Shown piece after piece: positions 1 to 8,661 of a stretch of DNA of 64,000 nucleotides. Each line of letters opens with the position of its first letter. Position 1 is the stretch's first letter. The stretch is from Agreia pratensis. Lineage in GTDB: Bacteria; Actinomycetota; Actinomycetes; Actinomycetales; Microbacteriaceae. Position numbers and translations under genes: made by a program. Where the stretch lies: the NCBI RefSeq assembly GCF_900177685.1, contig NZ_FXAY01000005.1:62001-126000 (forward strand), in the 5' to 3' direction. Under the pieces are notes generated by a model that saw only the letters and a list, made by a program, of their open reading frames with translations, was not told the origin of the DNA and did not search any database.

Positions 1-1326
1 TTGGATGCCACGACGACCGGCCTGCAGTGGGTGACGGGCGCGTACTCGGTCGCCTTCGGAGGGATGATGCTGCTGTTCGGCGCCGTGGCCGATCGCTTCG
101 GGCGCCGCCGCGTGATGCTCATCGGCCTCGTGATTCTGGGCCTCGCAAGCCTGGCCACACTGTTCGTCACCACAACCGAGCAGCTCATCGCCGTGCGCGC
201 CGTCATGGGAATCGCCGCCGCGATGACCACCCCGGGCTCGATGGCCCTGGCGTTTCGCCTCTTCGGCAACGACGACCTGCGTGTTCGCGCCATCACGGTC
301 ATCTCTACGGCAGGGCTCGTCGGTCTCGCCGTCGGGCCCACCGCCGGAGGCCTCGCCCTGGCAGTGGTCCCTTGGCAGGTGTTGTTGCTGATCAACGTGC
401 CGATCGCTGCCCTCGCGTTCGTCGGCATCCGCGCGGGTATCGCGGCCGATGATCCGGCCGACCGGCATCACGACCCGATCGATATCTGGGGAGCCGTGCT
501 CGGAACATCCGCCATCGTTCTCGCGCTCGTCACGCCCACGTTGTTCGTGAACGCCGGCACAGGGTCGTGGATGCCGTGGGCCGGCACCGCGGCAACGGTC
601 GCCGCGGGCGTCGGGTTCGTGTTGCGCGAACGCACGGCGCGGACTCCCCTGCTCGACCTGCGCCTGCTCGCTCTGCCCCTGGTCTCGAGCGGACTCGCCT
701 ACAAGGCGGCCGCCGGGCTCGCGATCGCCGGGCTGAGCTACCTGGTCACGCTGCAGCTGCAGTTCGCGTGGGGCTGGCCTCCCGCAGCTGCAGCCGTCGC
801 GATGCTGCCGCAAGTCGTGGTGTTGTTGGCGAGCGGACGGTTCGTGGGGCCGTTCGTGCAGAAGTTCGGGCTCGATCGGGCCGCCTTCGTCAGCTCGGCC
901 GCGGTCGTTCTCGGGCTTGCGGTCTTCGGCCTGTTCGGCCGCTTCGGCTACGGGTACATTCTCTTCGCGCTCGTACTGGTGGCGATCGGGATGCGCGTGG
1001 TCGGCGTCGTCGCGGGTACGAACGTCTTGAAAGGGCTGCCCGAGTCGCGCACCTCGATGGGTGCTGCGCTCGTCGACACATCGAGCGAGCTGGCGACCGC
1101 GATCGGCATCGCGGCCACGGGCACACTGCTCGCGGCGCTCTTCACCGGCAGCATCGCGTCGACAGACTGGAGCGCCTCACAGATGGGTCAGTTCGAGACC
1201 GCCGTGACGATCGCGGGCCTCACGCTCACCGCTCTGGCAGCGGCCCTGGTCGCAGTGGGACTTCTTCGCTCACGAGATGGAGTCCGCGAGCACGGGAACG
1301 AGGCAGTAGTGACCACTGCGGACTAG
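1..1326 (+). CDS. MFS transporter, DHA2-type drug:H+ antiporter-like, 5' end cut by window
   Basis: Predicted proton-driven multidrug exporter of the inner membrane, related to the 14-helix DHA2 family. The visible 441 residues begin inside the first conserved block: LQWVTGAYSVAFGG, then the motif A loop GAVADRFGRRR at residues 27-37, then about a dozen hydrophobic helices. The usual first helix is absent and the frame is open to the first base, so the true start lies outside the window and the TTG at position 1 is not a start. It converges with the next MFS gene; the stop codon lies inside a long perfect hairpin. The substrate cannot be inferred. Family certain, role inferred. Confidence 0.85.
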   Translation: MDATTTGLQWVTGAYSVAFGGMMLLFGAVADRFGRRRVMLIGLVILGLASLATLFVTTTEQLIAVRAVMGIAAAMTTPGSMALAFRLFGNDDLRVRAITVISTAGLVGLAVGPTAGGLALAVVPWQVLLLINVPIAALAFVGIRAGIAADDPADRHHDPIDIWGAVLGTSAIVLALVTPTLFVNAGTGSWMPWAGTAATVAAGVGFVLRERTARTPLLDLRLLALPLVSSGLAYKAAAGLAIAGLSYLVTLQLQFAWGWPPAAAAVAMLPQVVVLLASGRFVGPFVQKFGLDRAAFVSSAAVVLGLAVFGLFGRFGYGYILFALVLVAIGMRVVGVVAGTNVLKGLPESRTSMGAALVDTSSELATAIGIAATGTLLAALFTGSIASTDWSASQMGQFETAVTIAGLTLTALAAALVAVGLLRSRDGVREHGNEAVVTTAD

Positions 1327-1359
1327 AGGTACCGGCACACCGGTACCTCTAGTCCGCAG
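1316..1359. terminator. Perfect 20-bp hairpin between convergent MFS genes
   Basis: The arms CTGCGGACTAGAGGTACCGG (1316-1335) and its exact complement (1340-1359) flank a 4-base loop CACA. The arm includes the TAG stop of the upstream gene. There is no long T tract on either side, so it probably stops transcription in both directions through stem stability, as is common in GC-rich actinobacteria. Confidence 0.7.
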
Positions 1360-1376
1360 CGGGGCCCATTGCACCC

Positions 1377-2636
1377 TCAGGATGCGACGGGCTGGGTCGC
1401 CGCATCTGGTGCGGCCGCGTCGCCCATGGGCTGCTCCGCTCCCGGCGACGCGGCAGCGCCTGCTGCCGCCCCCGAACGCGAAACGCTGCGCTTCACGGCA
1501 GCTGCCGCGGGGACGATCACCGCGAGCGCCAGGACGGTGAGCCCTGCGCCAGCCCAGATCGGAGCCGTGTAGCCGAGGCCGGCTGCGATGAACATTCCCC
1601 CGAGCCAGGCGCCGAGCGCGTTGCCCAGATTGAACGCTCCGATGTTCGCGCCCGAGACGAGGGTGGCGGCGCGGGAGCCTGCGGAGCGCATCACGCGCAT
1701 CTGCAGCGCGGGAACGGTGGCGAACCCGAAACCTCCCATAAAGAAGAGGGCGATGATCGTGGCGAGCTGGCTCTGGGCCGTCAGGGCGAAGGCGAGCAGC
1801 ACGATCGCGAGGGCCGCGAGAGCGACGATGAGCGTCGCATCCAGAGCCTTGTCTGCGGCCTTGCCGCCCACGAAGTTGCCAATGAACAGCCCCACTCCGA
1901 ACAGCACCAGCAGCCACGGCACGGCGCTCGATGCAAAGCCCGAGACATCGGTGAGCACGTAGGCGATGTACGTGAAGGCGCCGAACATTCCTCCGTAGCC
2001 GAGCACAGTGACGGAGATCGAGAGCCAGACCTGAGTGGCGCGGAAGGCTCCGAGTTCTGCACGCAGGCTCGGGGCGTCGTGTTCGGCACCCGCTGAGCGG
2101 GGAACCAGGGTGAGGATGCCGGCGAGCGCGATCACGCCGATGATCGTGATGGCCCAGAACGTGGAGCGCCATCCGAATGCCTGACCGAGGAACGTGCCGA
2201 ACGGAACGCCGAGCACGTTGGCCGCGGTGAGGCCCGTGAACATGATGGCGATCGCGCTGGCCTTCTTGTTCGGTGCGACCATGTCGGCGGCGACGACGGA
2301 GCCTATGCCGAAGAAGGCTCCGTGGCAGAGCGCCGCCACGACCCGACCGGTGAGCATCAGTTCGTAGCTGGGAGCCAACGCCGAGATGAGGTTGCCGGCG
2401 ACGAAGAGAACGAGCAGACCGAGGAGCACGTTCTTGCGCGGCAGGCGCGTGACGAGCGCGGGAATCGCGAGCGCTCCGACCACGACACTGAGCGCGTAAC
2501 CGGTGATGAGCCACCCGGCCGCCGCTTCGGTAACGCCGTATTCGCTTGCCACCTCGGGCAGCAGACCCATGATGACGAACTCGGTGAGTCCGATTCCGAA
2601 CCCTCCGATGGCGAGGGCGAGTAAGCCGAGGGGCAT
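1377..2636 (-). CDS. MFS transporter, AraJ/Cmx-like (DHA1)
   Basis: A 419-residue 12-helix major facilitator protein of the AraJ/chloramphenicol-exporter type: it opens MPLGLLALAIGGFGIGLTEF and has the loop PALVTRLPRKNVL at about residues 59-71 after helix 2. Likely exports small hydrophobic compounds or sugars; the substrate is unknown. The start was placed at the ATG at 2636 because GGAG lies 7 bases upstream; a GTG 12 codons earlier lacks a ribosome site. The C-terminal 40 residues are Ala/Gly/Pro-rich and cytosolic. It is divergent from a MarR gene, and repeated TAGTTGC half-sites lie between them, so MarR control is probable. Confidence 0.85.
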   Translation of the reverse strand: MPLGLLALAIGGFGIGLTEFVIMGLLPEVASEYGVTEAAAGWLITGYALSVVVGALAIPALVTRLPRKNVLLGLLVLFVAGNLISALAPSYELMLTGRVVAALCHGAFFGIGSVVAADMVAPNKKASAIAIMFTGLTAANVLGVPFGTFLGQAFGWRSTFWAITIIGVIALAGILTLVPRSAGAEHDAPSLRAELGAFRATQVWLSISVTVLGYGGMFGAFTYIAYVLTDVSGFASSAVPWLLVLFGVGLFIGNFVGGKAADKALDATLIVALAALAIVLLAFALTAQSQLATIIALFFMGGFGFATVPALQMRVMRSAGSRAATLVSGANIGAFNLGNALGAWLGGMFIAAGLGYTAPIWAGAGLTVLALAVIVPAAAAVKRSVSRSGAAAGAAASPGAEQPMGDAAAPDAATQPVAS

Positions 2637-2692
2637 GCGTTTCTCCGTGGGGGTCGGTCGTGTGCCACGCACTCGAGTAGAGCGCGTACGCT

Positions 2693-2752
2693 AGTAGTTG
2701 CACGCGCGTCATAAATGATTGCACACGCAACTATGCCGCGCAAGCAACTACT
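2693..2752. promoter_or_regulatory. Probable MarR operator cluster
   Basis: The divergent spacer contains AGTAGTTGC at 2693-2701 and its inverted complement at 2744-2752, with a third half-site GCAACTA at 2727-2733. The local sequence is AT-rich compared with its surroundings. Position and symmetry suggest the binding site for the adjacent MarR protein, controlling both genes. Confidence 0.5.
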
Positions 2753-2773
2753 TTGCCCAGCACCGGAGGAACC

Positions 2774-3220
2774 ATGGGAATCGCAGACGACTCCGTCGAG
2801 ATCCGCTCGCAGGGGTGGCGCACGCTTGCCGCACTGCACGGACTCATCGAGGGCGAACTCGAGCGCGCTCTCACCTCGAACGTCAACCTCTCTGTCGTCG
2901 AATACACGGTTCTGGATGCGCTCAGCCGGCAGCACGGCTGGCACATGCGCATGCAGCAGCTCGGCCGCGCCACAGCCCTCAGCCCCAGCGCCACCACTCG
3001 TCTCGTGAACCGACTCGAGGAGCGCGGTCTGCTCACCCGCGTGTTGTGCGCCGACGATCGGCGCGGGATCTACACCGAACTCACCGCTCCGGGTCAGGCG
3101 CTGCTCGCCGACGCTCGCCCGGTGCACGACGAGACCCTGGAGCGCGCACTGACCCAGGCTCGCGATATGCCTGAGCTCGCCCCCCTCGTCGACGCACTCC
3201 CGACACTCACTCGCGCGTAG
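2774..3220 (+). CDS. MarR family transcriptional regulator
   Basis: A 148-residue winged-helix regulator. The recognition region is MQQLGRATALSPSATTRLVN followed by the wing LLTRVLCADDRRGIYTELT, the standard MarR pattern; flanking helices form the dimer interface. The start is ATG 2774 because GGAGG (2765-2769) precedes it; the in-frame codon at 2753 has no such site. It is divergent from the AraJ-like exporter and probably represses it and itself until a ligand binds. MarR membership is clear from the sequence; target and ligand are inference. Confidence 0.88.
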   Translation: MGIADDSVEIRSQGWRTLAALHGLIEGELERALTSNVNLSVVEYTVLDALSRQHGWHMRMQQLGRATALSPSATTRLVNRLEERGLLTRVLCADDRRGIYTELTAPGQALLADARPVHDETLERALTQARDMPELAPLVDALPTLTRA

Positions 3221-3290
3221 CCACATCCGCGCCTGTGTGGTGAGGCTTACCGACGTTGTTCGGGCGGACCGAGAGTGCTTAGGTGGCGAT

Positions 3291-4040
3291 ATGTCCACTG
3301 ATTTGCCCCACGACGCCGCAGCACCGGATGCCCCCGCTCACGACAATGAGCCTCACCGCGGCGGCCTCGCCCAGCGGCTCAACTGGCTTCGCGCCGGCGT
3401 GCTCGGCGCCAACGATGGCATCGTCTCCGTGGCCTCCATCGTGGTCGGCGTCGCCGGCGCCACGAGCCAGTCGGGGCCGATCCTGACCGCGGGAATCGCC
3501 GGCCTCGTCGGTGGAGCGATCTCGATGGCGCTGGGCGAGTACGTGTCGGTGAGCAGCCAGAGCGACAGCGAGCGGGCCCTCATCGCGAAGGAACGGCAGG
3601 AGCTCGAGCAGATGCCGGAGGAAGAACTCGAGGAACTCGCTGGACTCTACCGAGCGAAGGGCCTCAGCGAGGAGACGGCCCGCCAGGTCGCGGTCGAACT
3701 CACCCAGCACGACGCACTCGCGGCGCACCTGTCGGCGGAACTCAACATCGACGAGAGCGACGTGGTGAGCCCGTGGCACGCGGCAGCGGCCTCAGCAGCC
3801 GCCTTCACGATCGGAGCGATCCTGCCTCTGCTGGCGATCCTGCTTCCCCCTCCCGAGTGGCGCGTGCCGGTGACGTTCGTCGCCGTGCTCGTGGCCCTCG
3901 CCATCACCGGCGCCGTCTCGGCCCAGATCGGCGGCAGCTCACGGTTCCGCGCGATGACACGGGTGGTGATTGGTGGCGCCTTGGCGCTCATCGCGACCTA
4001 TTCGGTCGGAGCGCTGCTCGGGGCATCCGGCGTGGTGTAG
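3291..4040 (+). CDS. VIT family (CCC1-like) metal transporter
   Basis: A 249-residue membrane protein of the VIT1/CCC1 family, which moves Fe2+ or Mn2+ across membranes. The first helix contains ANDGIVSVASIVVGVAGA (residues 40-57), the family hallmark. A second helix leads into GEYVSVSSQSDSER, then a glutamate-rich cytosolic helical insert (residues 100-150) that binds metal in homologues, then three more helices. ATG 3291 has AGGTGG upstream; the longer reading from 3237 has no ribosome site. It stands alone after the marR gene. Metal and direction of transport are not shown by the sequence. Confidence 0.85.
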   Translation: MSTDLPHDAAAPDAPAHDNEPHRGGLAQRLNWLRAGVLGANDGIVSVASIVVGVAGATSQSGPILTAGIAGLVGGAISMALGEYVSVSSQSDSERALIAKERQELEQMPEEELEELAGLYRAKGLSEETARQVAVELTQHDALAAHLSAELNIDESDVVSPWHAAAASAAAFTIGAILPLLAILLPPPEWRVPVTFVAVLVALAITGAVSAQIGGSSRFRAMTRVVIGGALALIATYSVGALLGASGVV

Positions 4041-4050
4041 CGCCCGACGC

Positions 4051-4548
4051 TCAGCCCCCGAAGAGCTTGCCGAAGAGGCCCTTCTTCTTCGCTTCCCAGC
4101 CGCCCTGTTCGAGCGCAGCGATGAGTGGCTGCTTGATCTCGTCTGTGGTGAACGAGTATCCGTACGTGAACCCGTCGTGGGTTCCCTGGCGGTCGGTGGT
4201 GCGTGCCGCTGACCCCACTCCGAACGAGAAGCTCTTCTTGCTTTCCCGCCCCTTGAACGTCGAGGTCGAGCCGCCGATGCTGAACCCGCCTCCGCCCGTG
4301 CTGCGGATACGCGACTCGCTCTGGGTGTCGGTCTCGTCGAACTCCCACTGGGATTCGGCCGGGTCGAGTGTGACCCGCAGCTCGTAGGAGGAATCGATGG
4401 TGCCAGCCGCGGTGATCGCGGCCCACTTCACATCGGCGTACTTCCACACAGCCTGGATGCCATACGGCGCCGCCTGGTAGACGAACGGGAGCTCGTCGCT
4501 GTTGAGCGCGAGGACGCGCGCCTGGGCCTGTTCGAAGGTGTCTGCCAT
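4051..4548 (-). CDS. Hypothetical protein, Gly/Ser-rich centre
   Basis: A 165-residue soluble protein I do not recognise. It has no signal peptide or membrane helix. An N-terminal alpha/beta-looking part (WKYADVKWAAITAAGTIDSSYELRV) is followed by a Gly/Ser-rich stretch around residues 85-105 and a basic tail KKKGLFGKLFGG that could associate with membrane. It converges with the VIT gene, 10 bp apart. Codon use resembles the neighbours, which supports a real gene. Confidence 0.6.
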   Translation of the reverse strand: MADTFEQAQARVLALNSDELPFVYQAAPYGIQAVWKYADVKWAAITAAGTIDSSYELRVTLDPAESQWEFDETDTQSESRIRSTGGGGFSIGGSTSTFKGRESKKSFSFGVGSAARTTDRQGTHDGFTYGYSFTTDEIKQPLIAALEQGGWEAKKKGLFGKLFGG

Positions 4549-4655
4549 GACTCATAACCTAGGCCAGTCTCTCCCTCGGCGGAATGCTCTCGACGGTCTA
4601 TGCTCGGCCATACATTCCCTGACCGGCTTCACTGCTTCCTCCGGAGGTGTATGCC

Positions 4656-5804
4656 ATGTCGACGACACAGACGATCGCGAGCACGAGCCGGCGGGTGCAC
4701 TGGCTCGAGCTCTTCTTCGACCTCGTGATCGTGGCCTACATCGGCCAGATCGCCCACACGATGCACGGCGATCCATCGTGGATGGACGCACTCGTCTTCG
4801 TCGGATTCCTGGCCGCCGCCTGGTGGGCGTGGGTGAACGCGACCCTCACGATGAATCTCTTCGGCGCCCGGATAAGCGCCACCATGTGGATCTCCGTCAC
4901 CATCGCCATGCTCTCGATCGGCGTGATGGCTGCGTCGGTTCCGGATGCCCTCGGCGATCGAGCCGGCGCATTCGCGATCGGCAACGCCGTCATCCGGATC
5001 ATCTGGGCGGTGCCGTGGCTCATCAATCGACGCACGATGGGCGCTCCGTGGTGGCGCTCGGCGCTTTACTGCGGCATCCCCGCAGCGCTGTGGTTGGCCT
5101 CGATCGCGGTCGCGCCGCCCTGGCAGTACGCGCTGTGGGCAGCAGCTGTGGCAGTCGAGGTCGTGCTGCTGGTCTTCCTCAACGGCGAACAAGCCTGGCT
5201 GCGCACAGCACTCGATGTCGATCACCTCGCCGAACGCGTGGGCCTGTTGGTGGTGATCGTCTTCGGCGAGTCTGTCTTGACCACCATCGCCGAACTCGAC
5301 TCGCATTGGACACCGATGTCTGGCCTCACGGCCATCCTGGGGTTCGCGGCCGTCTCGATGCTCGCCTGGTTCTACTTCACCTACGCCACCTCGTCTGTCG
5401 AGAGCGGGTTGAAGAGACTGCAATTGCGCGGGAACGTCGGCGGACTGCGCGACACGGTGATGTACCTGCCGTTCCTGCTGGTGGCAGGCATCACGCTGTT
5501 CGCATCGGCGCTGGGCACAGCCGTCGCCGAAGCCGGACACCACCTGGCGCCAGGCGCCACGATCTCCCTCAGCGCCGGGATCAGCCTATTCTTCGTGGCG
5601 AGTGCTGCCGAATCTCTCCGTTACCGCGCCCCCTGGCAAGAGATCGTGGCCTGGGGCCCGGCGGGAATCGTCTTGCCCTGGATTCTGGTGCCCCTCTCGA
5701 CGCACCTCCACTCTGAAGCACTCGTCGCCGCAGCAGCCGGGGTCATCGCCCTCGTCCTTGCGTGCATTGCGATCAACGCGCGGCGCATCCGCACGAGCAG
5801 GTGA
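4656..5804 (+). CDS. Low temperature requirement protein A (LtrA family)
   Basis: A 382-residue polytopic membrane protein with the LtrA signature HWLELFFDLVIV at its N-terminus and about ten hydrophobic helices, including the conserved GLLVVIVFGESVLTT segment near residues 195-210. The family was named from a Listeria cold-growth locus; the biochemical activity is unknown. ATG 4656 is preceded by GGAGG (4643-4647). It is a monocistronic gene ending at a hairpin terminator. Confidence 0.85.
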   Translation: MSTTQTIASTSRRVHWLELFFDLVIVAYIGQIAHTMHGDPSWMDALVFVGFLAAAWWAWVNATLTMNLFGARISATMWISVTIAMLSIGVMAASVPDALGDRAGAFAIGNAVIRIIWAVPWLINRRTMGAPWWRSALYCGIPAALWLASIAVAPPWQYALWAAAVAVEVVLLVFLNGEQAWLRTALDVDHLAERVGLLVVIVFGESVLTTIAELDSHWTPMSGLTAILGFAAVSMLAWFYFTYATSSVESGLKRLQLRGNVGGLRDTVMYLPFLLVAGITLFASALGTAVAEAGHHLAPGATISLSAGISLFFVASAAESLRYRAPWQEIVAWGPAGIVLPWILVPLSTHLHSEALVAAAAGVIALVLACIAINARRIRTSR

Positions 5805-5805
5805 C

Positions 5806-5855
5806 ATGTCGCAGATGGCGCGCGCTACTCGAGCACAGCCCGCCATCTGCGACAT
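5806..5855. terminator. 15-bp perfect hairpin between convergent genes
   Basis: ATGTCGCAGATGGCG (5806-5820) pairs exactly with 5841-5855 across a 20-base loop, right after the LtrA stop codon and 22 bp before the convergent VOC gene's stop. Probably a bidirectional terminator. Confidence 0.6.
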
Positions 5856-5876
5856 CTCACCGCGCTTCAGCTACGA

Positions 5877-6389
5877 CTACTCAGCTGGATAGGCCGCCGC
5901 CACGTCGAGGATCCAGGTCACGCCGAAGCTGTCGGTGAGCATGCCGAAGCCCGGGCTCCAGGCGGATGCTGCCAGCGGCTCGACGATGGATGCGCCGACC
6001 GACAGCGCGCTCCAATAGCCCTCGACTTCGGCGAGAGTCTCGCCCCGCACCGACACGAAGAACGACTGATCGGTGATGGTCATGCCGTTCTCGCGGTGAG
6101 TGCCGGCGCGACGAGTGCCTGCACCGGCTGCGATGTCAGCGGTGGCCGCGCCAAAGGCATCCGGAGCATCGCCCGCCTGCCCCGGGATGTCGTAGGCCAT
6201 GACCCGGAAGCCGGCCTCGCTCTCGACCTGGCCGAAGACCACGTTCTGAGCTCCCGGAGCCTCGGCGGGCATGCCGAAGTCGCTGTAACTGGCGATCGTG
6301 ATGCTGCCGCCGAAGACCGACTGGTAGAACTCGAGCGCCTCGCGCGCCTGACCTGTGAAGTTGAGGTGGGTTGTGGTGGTGATGCTCAT
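5877..6389 (-). CDS. VOC family protein (PhnB/YjdN-like)
   Basis: A 170-residue vicinal-oxygen-chelate protein of the PhnB type: HLNFTGQAREALEFYQSVFGG at the start, MAYDIPG in the middle, and the closing GFGMLTDSFGVTWILD. Members of this subgroup are often of unknown substrate, so no reaction is assigned. AGGAG lies upstream of ATG 6389. It is divergent from a WYL-domain regulator, a common pairing that suggests control by that regulator. Confidence 0.85.
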   Translation of the reverse strand: MSITTTTHLNFTGQAREALEFYQSVFGGSITIASYSDFGMPAEAPGAQNVVFGQVESEAGFRVMAYDIPGQAGDAPDAFGAATADIAAGAGTRRAGTHRENGMTITDQSFFVSVRGETLAEVEGYWSALSVGASIVEPLAASAWSPGFGMLTDSFGVTWILDVAAAYPAE

Positions 6390-6466
6390 GACTGCTCCTG
6401 ACGGTGAGGGTGCCGGCGCGGTTGCCCGACGACATCTACGGTCGCAGCGGTATAGGCCAGTTCTTG

Positions 6467-6485
6467 TCCTAGACCGGATCTAGGA
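6467..6485. promoter_or_regulatory. Inverted repeat, probable WYL-regulator operator
   Basis: TCCTAGA (6467-6473) and TCTAGGA (6479-6485) form a 7-bp inverted repeat with a 5-base spacer in the divergent region, ending 7 bp before the regulator's start codon. Confidence 0.45.
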
Positions 6486-6492
6486 TCGGGAC

Positions 6493-7494
6493 ATGGCCTC
6501 GACCTCGCGACTCCTCACGCTGCTTTCTCTGCTGCAGACCCGGCGCGACTGGCCGGGAGCCATGCTCGCCAAGCGACTCGACATCAGTCACCGCACGGTG
6601 CGCCGTGACGTCGATCGCTTGCGCGAGATGGGCTACAGCATCCAGGCCACGATGGGGCCGGATGGCGGATACCGCCTCGACGCGGGCAGCGAGTTGCCGC
6701 CGCTACTGTTCGACGACGAGCAGGTCGTCGCGCTGGCCGTGGCGCTGAAGGCGGCGGCCGTGAGCGATGTCGCGGTCGAGGAGGCAGCCCTGCGCGCGCT
6801 GACGACGGTTCGGCAGGTCATGCCGTCGCGGCTGCGGCACAGGCTCGACGCGCTCGAGTTCGAGGCGATAGCGGCGGTCGGCCAATCGGCGAAGGTCTCG
6901 GTGACACCGGATGCGCTGATCGCCCTCTCGGCGGCGGTGCGCGGGCGCGAGGTGCTGCGCTTCGACTACGAGAGCAGTGGATCGGACTCGAGCCGAGTAG
7001 ACGGCGGCGATGCCGCGGCCGCGATCCCTCAACCACCCCGTCGCGTCGAACCGCACCACCTCATCACCGCGAGCGGGCGCTGGTACATGGTGGCCTGGGA
7101 TCTCGACAGGGCGGACTGGCGGGTCTTCCGAGCCGATCGCATCCGACCTCGCACGCCGACCGGGCCGCGCTTCGTTCGGCGCCAGGTGCCGGGCGGCGAT
7201 GCGCGCGCGTTCGTCTCGGCGCGATTCAAAGGTTCCGCGAGCGCCGACGCGTGGCCGTGCCGAGGCACCGTCATTCTCGGCCTGCCGGCGCGCGACGTGC
7301 TGCCGTTCGCTGGCGATGGAGTTGTCGAGGACCTCGGCGAAGACAGCTGCAGCCTGACAGCCGGGTCGTGGTCGTGGAGAGCGCTGGCCGCCTCGCTCGG
7401 ACGGTTCGATGCATCGATAGAGGTCGTCGAACCCCCGCAGCTGGCGACGGCGTTCGGCGAACTGGCCGAACGCTACGCCGCAGCCGCGAACTGA
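6493..7494 (+). CDS. YafY/DeoR-like HTH and WYL-domain transcriptional regulator
   Basis: A 333-residue regulator with an N-terminal winged HTH (residues 1-60; AKRLDISHRTVRRDVDRLRE) and a WYL ligand-sensing domain, in which the signature appears as WYM at residues 197-199 in GRWYMVAWDLDR. Divergent from the VOC gene and overlapping the putative operator region, it probably controls both. WYL domains bind small ligands or nucleic acid; the ligand here is unknown. Its stop lies 2 bp from the end of the convergent flavoprotein gene. Confidence 0.87.
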   Translation: MASTSRLLTLLSLLQTRRDWPGAMLAKRLDISHRTVRRDVDRLREMGYSIQATMGPDGGYRLDAGSELPPLLFDDEQVVALAVALKAAAVSDVAVEEAALRALTTVRQVMPSRLRHRLDALEFEAIAAVGQSAKVSVTPDALIALSAAVRGREVLRFDYESSGSDSSRVDGGDAAAAIPQPPRRVEPHHLITASGRWYMVAWDLDRADWRVFRADRIRPRTPTGPRFVRRQVPGGDARAFVSARFKGSASADAWPCRGTVILGLPARDVLPFAGDGVVEDLGEDSCSLTAGSWSWRALAASLGRFDASIEVVEPPQLATAFGELAERYAAAAN

Positions 7495-7496
7495 CC

Positions 7497-8537
7497 TCAG
7501 ATCCCGTGTCGCCGATCGCCGAGAACCGCCTCGGTGACTTTCCGCTCCATCGCTGACGAGAACGGTTGCGCCCTCTGAGCCACGGCTCGCGCCAGGTCTG
7601 CGGCCGCGAGGTCTCCGTGCGCGGCGGCCCCGGCCATGACCCCCGATGCTGCCGCGGCGGCGACCATCGCCATGGGCTGTCCCGTGTTGCCAGCGACGAA
7701 AACGCCCGGCACGGCGGTCACTCCCCGGGGATCGGCGTCGACCTGCGCACCGAAGGGGGTGAGCGTGCGCTCGCCGCCGAGCGCCTCGAAGAGCTCCGTG
7801 CGCGCGAGGAACACGGGCGCGACGACGACGGCGTCCATCTCGAACGACCGACCGCCATCCACCTCGACGGCGCGCACCTGGGCGCCATCGACGACGAGCC
7901 GCTTTACCCGTGGGGTCACGACCCGTACGCCGAGCGCGGCGAGCTGCTCCCACTGCTCGTCGCTGGGCTCGGGCGCGTCGTGCAGAAACAGCGTGACGTC
8001 GTCGCTGAGCTGGCTGAACAGCAGCACCTGATGCATGGCATTCTCGTTTCGCCCGATCACGGCGATGCGCTGGTCGCGCACCTCCCAGCCGTGACAGAAC
8101 GGACAGTGCAGAACACTGTGCCCCCATGCCTCTGCGACTCCAGGAACATCGGGCAGATCGTCGACCAGACCTGTCGCGAGAATCACGCGACGAGCCGTGA
8201 GGCGAGTCACGCCGCCGTCGATCTCGAGCGTGAAGTCATCCGCGACACCGGATGCGCCGGTCACGAGACCGTTCAGGATGCGCATGCCGTAGGCCTCGGC
8301 CTCGGCTCGACCGCGGGCGAGCAGCTCGAGCGGAGGAATGCCCTCGTGGCCGAGTACGTTGTGCGCCCCCGCTGCCGGAGCATTGCGTGACTGCCCGGCG
8401 TCGACGACGATCACGGTGCGTCGAGAACGGGCGAGAGCGATGGCGGCGGCGAGGCCGGCGGCACCGCCCCCGACGACGACCACATCGACTCGGTCATCGA
8501 GGGCCGGGGCTTGTGGAGAGGAGTGCGTTGAGGTCAT
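7497..8537 (-). CDS. NAD(P)/FAD-dependent oxidoreductase, thioredoxin reductase-like
   Basis: A 346-residue flavoprotein with an FAD-binding Rossmann motif VVVGGGAAGLAAA (residues 20-32), a redox-active pair C145-P-F-C148 in HCPFCHG, and an NAD(P) half beginning RIAVIGRNENA. The C-terminal block GVFVAGNTGQP closes the FAD domain. This is the thioredoxin-reductase/HcpF fold; the CPFC pair differs from the usual CATC of true TrxB, so it may reduce another disulfide or a small molecule. No thioredoxin gene is adjacent. Confidence 0.85.
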   Translation of the reverse strand: MTSTHSSPQAPALDDRVDVVVVGGGAAGLAAAIALARSRRTVIVVDAGQSRNAPAAGAHNVLGHEGIPPLELLARGRAEAEAYGMRILNGLVTGASGVADDFTLEIDGGVTRLTARRVILATGLVDDLPDVPGVAEAWGHSVLHCPFCHGWEVRDQRIAVIGRNENAMHQVLLFSQLSDDVTLFLHDAPEPSDEQWEQLAALGVRVVTPRVKRLVVDGAQVRAVEVDGGRSFEMDAVVVAPVFLARTELFEALGGERTLTPFGAQVDADPRGVTAVPGVFVAGNTGQPMAMVAAAAASGVMAGAAAHGDLAAADLARAVAQRAQPFSSAMERKVTEAVLGDRRHGI

Positions 8538-8661
8538 AGTTCAACGCTAAGCGCCTGTTGGCTTCATGGCATGGAGTCTTGCCGATAAAGCAAGAGGATG
8601 CGATACCTGGTGCCCCAAAATGGGACTGGACGCCCGTCCCCGCCAGCGGCAGGATGGCGGC

